Of a DNA stretch of 64,000 nucleotides, positions 43,401-50,369 are shown in pieces. The stretch is from Methanomassiliicoccus sp. GTDB taxonomy: Archaea; Thermoplasmatota; Thermoplasmata; Methanomassiliicoccales; Methanomassiliicoccaceae. Each line of letters starts with the position of its first letter. The stretch's first letter is position 1. The DNA lies in NCBI GenBank assembly GCA_012719175.1, contig JAAYAX010000013.1, positions 124,001-188,000 of the forward strand. The letters are read 5' to 3'. A program made the position numbers and the translations under genes. Below the pieces are notes generated by a model. The model ran no database searches. It was not told where the DNA came from and saw nothing but the letters and a program-made list of their open reading frames with translations.

Positions 43401-44514
43401 CTCTGATGGTGACGGAATCTGCGATCCTATCCAACGGCTCTCTGACCACCGCCACGCCCGCGCGCCCCACGGCCGCTCCCCGGACGGTCCGACCGACGAG
43501 CGCACCGCTGCGCGTGGTGGCTATCGTGCCTGTTCGGGTTACTGCCCTTCCCTCCTCCGGTCTGGTCTCGTGTACTATGGTAGCACTGCGCTGCAGCACC
43601 TTTACGCTATGGCGGTTGGGCAGCATGGCGGCCAGCATCTCCTGCTTCTTGGCGGGCGTGGCCATCACGAACCGGTCCGGCACCGTCTTCCAATCGGTGA
43701 TCGCCTTACCTTTCCGAGGTCCCACCAGCACCATGTTGGGCGTCATGGTCACCGGCTTGGTGACCTGGAACGTAGCGAGATCGTTGATGCGCTCCACCCC
43801 AGCCGCGTTCATGATGTCCTTGATGTGCTGCAGTCGAGCAGCACTTTCGTCTACAAGCAGGCGGACGTGGACCTTGGTGAGACCCGTCCTCTGCGTGAAA
43901 TCGGCCTTGATCTTGTCGGCCAGGGCCTGCTTCTCTTTGAGCAGGGCCGCGGTCACCGCCTTGTTCTTGACCTGAACATCGAACATCTTGCCGTTGAAGG
44001 TGCTGCCCCCATCCACGGCCGCGCCCAGGACCATGCCTTTGGCCCCGATCTTCTTGGGCGGTGCCACATTGGTCTGTGAGCCCACGACCTGCCCGTCGAT
44101 CTCCAGCCCCAATGACCCTGCGTCGTCCCTCCATAATCTGATCTCGTACCTCTTATCAGGCTGGAGCAGCTTGTCCCCGCTGCGGATGTCCACCTGCCCT
44201 CCTTCGGTGTGGATAGAACCTACGACCTGCCCATTAGGCTCCACGTACAGTTCTATGGCCGGGTCCTGGGAGACCAGGACCGATTGTCGCTGCGGCCCGA
44301 TCCGGTCCAGCGCGATGCTGGCACTGATTGTGAACGATTTCAGCTCCTTGATATCGGGGCTCTCCGCGAACTCCAGACCCCCTCTGTCAAAGCTGACCGC
44401 GCCTCCTTGAAGCTGCACCTTGCTCGAGTCCTTTATATCGATGCCCTTGCTGGAACCATCGAAGACAGAGCTACCGTCATTTGCCAACCTCAGTATTGTC
44501 TTAGCTGTCACCAA
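40465..44514 (-). CDS. 1349-aa multidomain protein with LamG-like, collagen-like, TIG and papain-like domains
   Basis: I read five parts. Residues about 20-205 form a LamG/concanavalin-like domain (FTISASIALDR, RYEIRLWRDDAGSLGLEIDGQVV, FNGKMFDVQVKNKAV). About 205-455 is an unrecognised linker. About 455-670 is Gly-rich and collagen-like (GGSGGPGGPGGPGGRGANGG and similar). About 690-855 are two TIG/IPT domains. About 870-1170 carries C931 in TGFCTSMSAM, H1032 in GRSHCVMPYRF and D1070 in FVWDCNNP, a papain-like Cys-His-Asp set. The last 180 residues are beta-rich. There is no signal peptide. A TTG start follows a GGGGGAT ribosome site. It is downstream of the peptidase-lectin pair and has its own TATA box at about 44582-44590. 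An effector, toxin or adhesin-protease is possible. Confidence 0.78.
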   Translation of the reverse strand: MVTAKTILRLANDGSSVFDGSSKGIDIKDSSKVQLQGGAVSFDRGGLEFAESPDIKELKSFTISASIALDRIGPQRQSVLVSQDPAIELYVEPNGQVVGSIHTEGGQVDIRSGDKLLQPDKRYEIRLWRDDAGSLGLEIDGQVVGSQTNVAPPKKIGAKGMVLGAAVDGGSTFNGKMFDVQVKNKAVTAALLKEKQALADKIKADFTQRTGLTKVHVRLLVDESAARLQHIKDIMNAAGVERINDLATFQVTKPVTMTPNMVLVGPRKGKAITDWKTVPDRFVMATPAKKQEMLAAMLPNRHSVKVLQRSATIVHETRPEEGRAVTRTGTIATTRSGALVGRTVRGAAVGRAGVAVVREPLDRIADSVTIRGEALEIRSPKILETLKEPLPFKWPISTSIPPQTLVLQNLPVNSSVIIAGILDLTNIKLTVDSHVETLYIIAERIVCGPNATITWSRPGGATPARADDPNLNGRGWSGVQTKPDSRDGLDGGHGSPGGTGIAGRAGNHAPKLEIWVKSMDAIPTIDLNGEGGIKGGRGQRGGSGGSGGNGSGGKRIWVFGWTCVSDPGDGGNGGSGGPGGPGGPGGRGANGGKITIGVLEGTLESTVTSRSFKIKNQGGPRGRGGDGGPGGLGGRGGASGAGETCRDAKNGVQGANGQPGAAGADGSRDGDDGDITFFEFTEEEWEEQLTRPWITDIAPDEVFPGDKLTIKGSAFTTDDRVVLGTSELTPAVNADESISITVPINATGGLAAVFVRRSDGVVSNRINVGIKPQLDPIARALVQGAEGEVSGRAFSTGASVLVNGASIPATVSTATSLKFVMPGTGGIGSSGGTVEVQVRNPDGRVSNMRTVSLPGILEIPFTYGKHNLSFRNFTDGIPDWSTYEDTYGAAEVWHELLDPIFGHPVLTAAFYAFYHYFLKGEANGGLATGFCTSMSAMVADRLWQGLEDTVTLQKGQVHKALTAIHGRLLSREALLTFHDQGREEAERIERSAREIEATFLRGTDRQNAPLLFFIPSGEVWDSGYFDKLGRSHCVMPYRFVYPTGRPLPQLTPDGSSTTSDLDGVEMFVWDCNNPVTTTSKVRFRRDGNRILYDYLPDGTNPQFNFEQGVTLGMMTNGRYHLSDVDLPFSGPFGLTRFIVDFILSPADLQVTNAEGKRTGTFGGKILSEIPGSHPLYLIKGGYMLPPGEAYVRKFVGTAGGKYTFNTIMPEGMSIALENVDTVAGQEDSLSIGADGTLLRFSPAVEKRVDLSVCRMVGDQARALTVTGVGGGPGSDIDIASSPDLSLIRVGNQGADRSNIEVRAFMLDKSTGAKLNQNVPGLTIPKDNDMTIAVTDWKRLQPSISMVPFE

Positions 44515-44581
44515 TTGAAATCCCCCACAGTTCTTTTCCTCAACTCTCTGGAGCGAGAATGATTAATTGTTGGCCGCATGT

Positions 44582-44590
44582 TCTATATAT
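44582..44590 (-). promoter_or_regulatory. TATA-like box of the 1349-aa gene
   Basis: GGATATATAG on the minus strand; predicted start of transcription leaves a leader of about 45 nt before the TTG at 44514. Confidence 0.45.
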
Positions 44591-44721
44591 CCTTAGTGAA
44601 AAAATATCGCTCCGACCAGTAGTCTGGATGCCCTCGCGGAGGGTGTTCATACGAACTTCCCGCGAGAGCTTCGGCTGAATGCAGGGAAAGGCTGTTCGAA
44701 CGGTGGCGCCTGCGCTCTCCT

Positions 44722-45330
44722 CTATCCACCCATCTCGTCCGATGTGTACAGCGCGAGCAGCTCCTCGGCCTGCTTGCCGACCACCTCCAGGAACTCCTCT
44801 ACGGACATCTCCTTGTTCGCTACCAGCGGCGGCGGGGTCGGTTCTATGGGCATGATGATGTCCTCGTTACCGTCATCGTCCTTTAACCATAGGGCTACGA
44901 TCCGCAGCGCCGGGATGGTAAGGACGCGGGCCTCGAAGTCCTTCCTCTGGACCACTTCCGTCTCCGTCACACTCGTTAAAGCTTTACTGATCCCACGGAC
45001 GTATGGACCTTCGTTGGTCTGAGCGAAGACCGGCTGCTCGTTCCGTTTCGTAAGGATGTCCACCGAGGCGATGACCTCCTGATCCTCCTTGAGCAGGTAA
45101 CGCCATCCGACCTCCTTAGCCCGTTTCATGTCCCTCTCCCTCGCCAGGTCTTCCAGCCCCAGGTTGTATGTGGGTAGGGCCGACTGCACTTCGGGGATGC
45201 GGTCGGCGCGCTCCCTGCTCAACCGTGATAGGTTGGGGGTACGGAACGCCTGCTTGGCCATCATTTTTGTGAGGTTCGTCCTCATCATCTCCTTGGCCTC
45301 TATGGGGTCCTTTCGCATCTTAATGGACAA
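44722..45330 (-). CDS. 202-aa protein of unknown function, coupled to the peptidase-lectin gene
   Basis: The TTG start at 45330 has a perfect AGGAGGTGAT ribosome site and lies 11 nt behind the peptidase gene's stop codon, so the two are co-translated. The N-terminal 75 residues are basic and helical (MRKDPIEAKEMMRTNLTKMMAKQAFRTP), then a mixed segment with IASVDILTKRNEQPVFAQTNEG and FEARVLTIPALRIVALWLKDDDG, and a final acidic helix (EEFLEVVGKQAEELLALY). No signal peptide, no Cys. By position it could be an inhibitor, immunity protein or chaperone of the peptidase; this is inference. Confidence 0.75.
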   Translation of the reverse strand: MSIKMRKDPIEAKEMMRTNLTKMMAKQAFRTPNLSRLSRERADRIPEVQSALPTYNLGLEDLARERDMKRAKEVGWRYLLKEDQEVIASVDILTKRNEQPVFAQTNEGPYVRGISKALTSVTETEVVQRKDFEARVLTIPALRIVALWLKDDDGNEDIIMPIEPTPPPLVANKEMSVEEFLEVVGKQAEELLALYTSDEMGG

Positions 45331-45341
45331 ATCATCACCTC

Positions 45342-46883
45342 CTAAGGCTCCACCCGGTAACGGTGGGTGGTCGAACCTGTACCCTGATAGGCGGTCTGCA
45401 GCACGTTCAGAGCAACGTCAGACGCTCCGAACCAGGGATCGTCCACGGCCACCATGTCCAGGTCGCTGTTGTATCCGTCGATGGCCACGAAATGACCTCC
45501 ACCTCCGGACCAGCCTATACGGACACATAGCGGGCGGTTGTTGTCGACGTCCTGACGGACATCGTTCATGGTGGGGGAGCCGGACGTCATGGACCTGAGA
45601 TTGCCGGTACGTGTCAGCGCCCTATCGAGGAACCAGGGTACGTTGCAGTTGGTGCTCGATCCCTGGGTGCAGCAATCGGTCCTCCCCAGCTCCCCGTTAA
45701 CGACCCGGCACTGGGTCCATGTGGTAGCATTATCAAAGAAGGCGGAGACGCTGGTTGAGACCGCCGCCCAGCACCAGTTGGTCTGCTGCTGTGCTTGCAT
45801 AGCAAAGTTAATACGTCTCCACTCCGACCACCAGCCGTTGCTAGGCGATGTCTGCCAGGTATGCCATATCTTATCGTCAGGGGCGACGCCGAACACCTCG
45901 ATGCGGCCATCGGCGTTGCGGATAGCGGCCAGTTCCCTCAACCGGTCAACGTCCTGGAACATCATATGCCATCTGCCGACCCAGCCATTGTTGGGTGCTG
46001 TCTGCCAGGTATGCCAGATCTGGTCCTGGGAGTTCGTTCCGAAGACCTCGAGGCGCCCATCATGGTTGCGCGTCACCGCCAGGTTCCGTAACCTGTCGGA
46101 TTCGCTGTACAAGATGTTCCACCTGCCGACCCAACCATTGCTTGGCGAGGTCTGCCATGTGAACCATATCTGGTCCTGGGAGTTCGTTCCGAAGACCTCA
46201 AGGCGTCCGTCCTGGTTCTGCACCACCTGCAGGTTCCTGAGCCTGTCGGATTCGTTGTACAGGATATTCCACCTGCCGACCCAGCCGTTGTTGGGCGCCG
46301 TCTGCCAGGTATGCCAGATCTGGTCCTGGGAGTTCGTCCCGAACAGTTCCAGACGTCCGTCCTTGTTCTGTATGGCCACCAAGTTCTTCAACCGGTCGGC
46401 ATCGCTGTACAAGATGTTCCAGCCTTCGTTCCAACCATTGCTCGGTGCCGTTTGCCAAGTATGCCATATCCTATCGTCCGACCCGATGCCGAAGACCTCA
46501 AGGCGTCCGTCCTGGTTCTGCACGGCCGTCAGCGATTTTAAACGATGAGAGCTGCCGTGCATAAGGTTCCAACTACCGACCCATCCATTGTTCGGTGCCG
46601 TTTGCCAGGTATGCCAGACCCTTCCATCTGGAGCGATGCCAAACACCTCAAGGCGGCCGTCCTTGTTCCGTGCCGCTGACAAAACGCGAAGACGGTCGAC
46701 ATCGCTGTATAATATATTCCACCTTCCAACCCATCCGTTGCTGGGTGCCGTCTGCCAGGTGAACCATATCTGGTCCTGAGAGTTCGTCCCGAAGACCTCA
46801 AGGCGCCCGTCCTGGTTCTGGACAACCTGCAGGTTCCTGAGCCGATCGCTACCGGTGTACAATTGTCCCCACGTTCTTACCAC
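45342..46883 (-). CDS. Seven-bladed lectin-like propeller fused to AvrRpt2-type (C70) papain-like peptidase
   Basis: Residues 1-350 hold seven tandem blades of about 49 aa, each ending in DGRLEVFGTNSQDQIWHTWQ-like strands, the pattern of PLL-type bacterial lectins. Residues 350-513 form a papain-like domain: QQQTNWCWAAVS with the nucleophile C371, FFDNATTWTQCRVVNGELGRTDCC, GGGHFVAIDGY with H464, and VDDPWFG with D481/D482. The WCWAA...TQC...CC layout is that of AvrRpt2-like peptidases (C70). No signal peptide. The GTG start at 46883 is about 31 nt from a TATA-like box at 46908-46918. It probably binds glycans and cuts a protein substrate. Confidence 0.85.
   Translation of the reverse strand: MVRTWGQLYTGSDRLRNLQVVQNQDGRLEVFGTNSQDQIWFTWQTAPSNGWVGRWNILYSDVDRLRVLSAARNKDGRLEVFGIAPDGRVWHTWQTAPNNGWVGSWNLMHGSSHRLKSLTAVQNQDGRLEVFGIGSDDRIWHTWQTAPSNGWNEGWNILYSDADRLKNLVAIQNKDGRLELFGTNSQDQIWHTWQTAPNNGWVGRWNILYNESDRLRNLQVVQNQDGRLEVFGTNSQDQIWFTWQTSPSNGWVGRWNILYSESDRLRNLAVTRNHDGRLEVFGTNSQDQIWHTWQTAPNNGWVGRWHMMFQDVDRLRELAAIRNADGRIEVFGVAPDDKIWHTWQTSPSNGWWSEWRRINFAMQAQQQTNWCWAAVSTSVSAFFDNATTWTQCRVVNGELGRTDCCTQGSSTNCNVPWFLDRALTRTGNLRSMTSGSPTMNDVRQDVDNNRPLCVRIGWSGGGGHFVAIDGYNSDLDMVAVDDPWFGASDVALNVLQTAYQGTGSTTHRYRVEP
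45810..46880 (-). repeat. Tandem repeat encoding seven propeller blades
   Basis: Seven imperfect repeats of about 147-150 bp encode the blades. Blades 1 and 5 have nearly identical protein sequence; their DNA differs by a number of mostly synonymous positions. Confidence 0.9.
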
Positions 46884-46907
46884 CCAGAATATTATTTTGA
46901 GTGCGAG

Positions 46908-46918
46908 ACTATTTAATG
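46908..46918 (-). promoter_or_regulatory. TATA-like box of the peptidase-lectin operon
   Basis: CATTAAATAGT on the minus strand is about 31 nt upstream of the GTG at 46883, fitting near-leaderless transcription. Confidence 0.45.
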
Positions 46919-47182
46919 ATTGTTAAGACTCGGCTGAACTGGACAGGATGCATGCTTTTTCGTGGGGATGCACGGCATGATGTGGGAGCCTTATCGATAA
47001 AACCCGCGTTTTCATCCTTTAGAACGGCGCTTCATGAGCCGCTGCTGCTTGAAGCTGTATGTTGGGCTGACCCAATTGCGGCAGAAACCGTCTTCTGGAA
47101 CTTAATCAAGATATTATCCATGATCGAATATTTGCCGACGAGAACCTCGTGGCGATGCAGGGCGACTTGCAGTCGGTTGTGG
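46919..47182. other. Intergenic region, nothing assigned
   Basis: Open frames here on both strands have no ribosome site and no recognisable motif. It separates the peptidase-lectin operon from the zinc-ribbon gene. Confidence 0.4.
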
Positions 47183-47386
47183 TCAACGAACGATCCGCAG
47201 GGCATTCATTTCTTCGAGAACCACTTCTATCTCGGTACCACAGTAAGGGCATCGTTGAAGGGGGATGTTGTCTAGCCAGCAACCGAAGGAAAAAATGAGA
47301 TTACCCGCCTTATCAAGCTCTACCCCTCCCTCCTCAAGGCGCTTTTCCATGATCTCACAGCATATACGTATCTGACGCTTCCCCAT
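47183..47386 (-). CDS. Small zinc-ribbon-like protein (67 aa)
   Basis: The protein begins MGKRQIRICCEIMEKRLEEGG and contains LQRCPYCGTEIEVV with a CxxC pair plus the CC and FGCW cysteines, enough for a zinc ribbon. The ATG at 47386 has a GGAG ribosome site with 5-nt spacing. It faces away from the peptidase-lectin gene. The role is unknown; short zinc ribbons of this type often bind nucleic acids or proteins. Confidence 0.65.
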   Translation of the reverse strand: MGKRQIRICCEIMEKRLEEGGVELDKAGNLIFSFGCWLDNIPLQRCPYCGTEIEVVLEEMNALRIVR

Positions 47387-47823
47387 GATAACTCCGACCT
47401 CCAGATCATATTACCCATCCAAGTTGTTTTCAATGTTTATTTTATTATATAATATTACACTTTTAAAATTTCAATATTGGATATCATTCTTAAATCAAGG
47501 CCATCCCGACCTGGCTGCATTCGGCCGTGACCAGCAGCATCCCTGATCTCGAACAAGGATGGGTAAGGAAAGGTCTGGAAGCAGTTTGTCCGGACCCGGA
47601 GAAAGTGATAGAGGACTGAGCATTTCCGTTCTTGTCCGTTACACCCATCAGCTTTCACATCGCCTCAACCTTGTTCTCGATGGGGACGCTATAACTCTTC
47701 ATTGCGATCTTTATGGGAGTATCGATACCCATTACATACGTTGCGGGGAGCGCATATGGATATGCGTGATCGTCCCGTGGAGCGGCCGATGACGTCATAC
47801 CATTGATCGCTACCGGATATCTA
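47387..47823. other. Gene-free stretch with AT-rich core
   Basis: About 47435-47490 is very A+T rich and holds the likely promoter for the zinc-ribbon gene. Short open frames on both strands (for example 47559-47792 plus) lack motif and ribosome-site support. Confidence 0.4.
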
Positions 47824-48417
47824 TTAGAGCCATGCCAATATCTGTGGCTCCGATCTCTCCGTCGTGGCCATGTCCTTCTTCTTAGGATGGCCGAACACCA
47901 GGGGGGCGATCAATCTGTGGTCCTCCGGTACGTTCAGCTCCTTGAAGACCTCGGGTACGTATCCTAACGGTGATGCAAACCCGATCCAGCAGCTTCCGAT
48001 GCCCATGGAGTGGGCCACTAGCATCATGTTCTCCGCGGCCAGAGAGCCGTCCTCGACCGGTGTGAAGGACGCCGGCGAACTGTAGATCAATATGAGAACG
48101 GGGGCACCGTAGAAGATGTCAAAGGACGGTTTCGACAGTCTCTCGATGTAGTTCTCGAAAAAATGCTTCTTTTCAGGCGGGGCCTCGCTCATGGCCTTCT
48201 TCATGTTCTCCACGAACAAGGCCTTGGATATGTCGGAGTACTGCTTCTTCTTCTCGCTACTGGTTATAACGGCGAAACGCAGCGGTTGGCTGTTTGCGCC
48301 GTTCGGCGCATGCACTCCCGCCTTGATGATCTCTTTAATCTGTTCTTCCGAGATCGGCTCCTCGGTATAAGCTCTGACCGACCGTCTCCCATAGATGTTG
48401 TCCATGACCGCGTTCAT
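47824..48417 (-). CDS. Nitroreductase family FMN protein
   Basis: A 197-aa FMN-dependent oxidoreductase. It begins with the family motif IYGRRSVRAYTEEPISEEQIKEIIKAGVHAPNGANSQPLRFAVI, and has AENMMLVAHSMGIGSCWIGF in the middle and IAPLVFGHPKKK near the C-terminus. These conserved segments contact FMN. The ATG at 48417 has a GGAGGAACG ribosome site. A TATA-like CCTAAATATC lies at 48452-48461. The substrate (nitroaromatics, quinones or an unknown acceptor) cannot be told from sequence. Confidence 0.9.
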   Translation of the reverse strand: MNAVMDNIYGRRSVRAYTEEPISEEQIKEIIKAGVHAPNGANSQPLRFAVITSSEKKKQYSDISKALFVENMKKAMSEAPPEKKHFFENYIERLSKPSFDIFYGAPVLILIYSSPASFTPVEDGSLAAENMMLVAHSMGIGSCWIGFASPLGYVPEVFKELNVPEDHRLIAPLVFGHPKKKDMATTERSEPQILAWL

Positions 48418-48767
48418 ATCGTTCCTCCGGGCTTAGATTGGCGACCGTGATATTTAGGGAATCGCCCCGTATGGCAGCGTCATCCAAGCATCGTTTCCAC
48501 CGCACCCTGTAAGGCTTATGAGCCTCGTTCAAGGGAGAGCCATCGTTAACTTTCATGATTATTTTCCCCATGACCATTATTGATTTTTAAATTCATATTT
48601 GAATAATTACGTCCGTGCCTTGATATGTTCGCCAAAGACATCCTCTTCCGATTTCCGAAAACGGTAATCGAATACGAGGGATGTTGAAAGGCACGTAATA
48701 CCGAAGCTCCTGCCGCAGTTTTCCAGATAAAACTGCCAATGGAGATGTTCTGAACAGGTGGGATGGG
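48418..48767. other. Divergent promoter region
   Basis: It separates the nitroreductase and MFS genes. TATA-like elements occur at 48452-48461 (minus) and at about 48725-48735 (plus, AGATAAAACTG). I see no gene inside. Confidence 0.4.
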
Positions 48768-50150
48768 GTGGGAAGGCGCAGTTCTAGCAACAAGGCCGCT
48801 GGCCGCAGGGGACGTTCGACCGTAATACTGTTCGTTCTCATATTTGGCATGGTCAGCCTCATGGTCGATGTGGCCAACGAGGGCACGCGGAGCGTCGTCG
48901 GCCCGTACCTCACCATCCTGGGGGCCGGCGCCGTCACCATCAGCATCGTCTCCGGCCTGGGGGAGCTGATAGGGTACGGCCTAAGGATCGTTTTCGGATG
49001 GATCGCCGATGAGCGCGGACACTACTGGATCTTCGTGTTCGTTGGATACGGGATCAATGTCGTCGCCGTGCCCGCCCTGGCGCTCGCGGGGGACTGGACC
49101 ACCGCGGTGATCCTGATAATGGTGGAACGCTTGGGCCGGGCCATCCGCGGCCCCGCCCGGGAAGCTATGATCTCCCATGCGGGAAGCAGCGTGGGCCGGG
49201 GCTGGAGCTACGGCATCCAGGAGGCCTTGTCGTCCGTGGGGGGCATGATCGGGCCCATGGTCATGGTGATGGTCCTCCTCTTCGACGGGGACTACCGCCT
49301 AGGCTTCGAGGTCATGTTGATACCGGCGTTGGCCGCCATGGTCCTCCTGATCTATGCCTGGAAGGTGAACCCCACACCCGGAGATGTCAGGGGCCGCTGT
49401 CCAGTGAAGGAGAAGCGTGAGAAATTCCCTATCCCGTTCTGGCTCTTCCTGCTGGCCGGAGCGTTGATCGCCGCCGGTTACGCCGACTACCCACTGATCG
49501 CGTTCCACGTCAGCACGTTCGGAGGGGTGTCCGAGGGGTGGGTCCCCATCATGTACGCCGTGGCCATGGCCGCCGACGCCCTGTCCGCCCTGGTGTTCGG
49601 TAGACTGTACGACAGGATAGGGATGGGCCCGCTCGTCATCGCCTCAGCGATGGTGCCGTTCTTCGTGCCCCTGATCTTCTCCTCCGACTTCAACGTGGTA
49701 CTGATAGGATTTCTGCTCTACGGCATCGGTTTCGGAGCTCAGGAATCGGTGATGAGGGCGGTGGTGGCCGATCTTTCACCGTCCTTCCGCAAAGGTCTGG
49801 CCTTCGGGAGCTACAACGCCGCCTTCGGCCTGTCGTGGTTCCTGGGGAGCGTGGCGGTGGGCATACTCTACGATATCTCTCTGCCGGCGATGGTCCTGCT
49901 GTCAATGTCCCTGCAGTTCGCCGCGGTCCCCCTGCTCGCCTTCGTGATGAAGGGGCGATCGGGTGCAAGACCCACGTTCAAGATACCTAGATATAGCCGC
50001 CTTCCTGCCATTCAAGCTTTGGTGAGGAAGCCTCCGGCCGAGAATATCGTATTCGTGCTGAACGTTCAACCTAACATGGTAATGGAAACAACTCCGCCAT
50101 CTAAAAGGATCGAACCACAACTCTGTGCGCCGATAGGTCATATCCAATGA
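48768..50150 (+). CDS. Major facilitator superfamily transporter
   Basis: 460-aa, about 12 TM segments. The second-loop motif GLRIVFGWIADERGHYW and RLGRAIRGPAREAMISHAG mark the MFS; the C-terminal half repeats as ALVFGRLYDRIGMGPL. The first TM begins RSTVILFVLIFGMVSLMVDVANEGTRSV, a pattern seen in exporters of the drug-like group. The last 60 residues (after FVMKGRSGARPTF) are polar and extra-long; they may be a cytosolic tail. It is divergent from the nitroreductase. No partner gene suggests the substrate. Confidence 0.88.
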   Translation: MGRRSSSNKAAGRRGRSTVILFVLIFGMVSLMVDVANEGTRSVVGPYLTILGAGAVTISIVSGLGELIGYGLRIVFGWIADERGHYWIFVFVGYGINVVAVPALALAGDWTTAVILIMVERLGRAIRGPAREAMISHAGSSVGRGWSYGIQEALSSVGGMIGPMVMVMVLLFDGDYRLGFEVMLIPALAAMVLLIYAWKVNPTPGDVRGRCPVKEKREKFPIPFWLFLLAGALIAAGYADYPLIAFHVSTFGGVSEGWVPIMYAVAMAADALSALVFGRLYDRIGMGPLVIASAMVPFFVPLIFSSDFNVVLIGFLLYGIGFGAQESVMRAVVADLSPSFRKGLAFGSYNAAFGLSWFLGSVAVGILYDISLPAMVLLSMSLQFAAVPLLAFVMKGRSGARPTFKIPRYSRLPAIQALVRKPPAENIVFVLNVQPNMVMETTPPSKRIEPQLCAPIGHIQ

Positions 50151-50369
50151 GGATTTTTTCAAAAAGCATGAAAGTTCATCGACCATTGATATGAAATTTG
50201 AGGGGAGGTCGGCCGGACCTGTATAAGCCCACAATCTTGGTGGTCTTATCCTGATCAGCATGACCTCTCAGATGAGACTGCGATCGATGAGAAGAAAGGT
50301 CATGAAACCCCTTAATGCGTCCAATGAAGGGTCTTTAATGGTCAATAGAAGTTTGGGCCAAATCATAAT

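Noticed and set aside
45568-46548. 326-codon plus-strand frame with repeats (CQVCHILSSG...)
   Set aside because: Antisense shadow of the propeller repeats; the repeats explain its open frame.
48335-48577. 80-codon minus-strand frame at the start of the nitroreductase
   Set aside because: It overlaps the nitroreductase start codon and ribosome site in another frame and lacks a motif.
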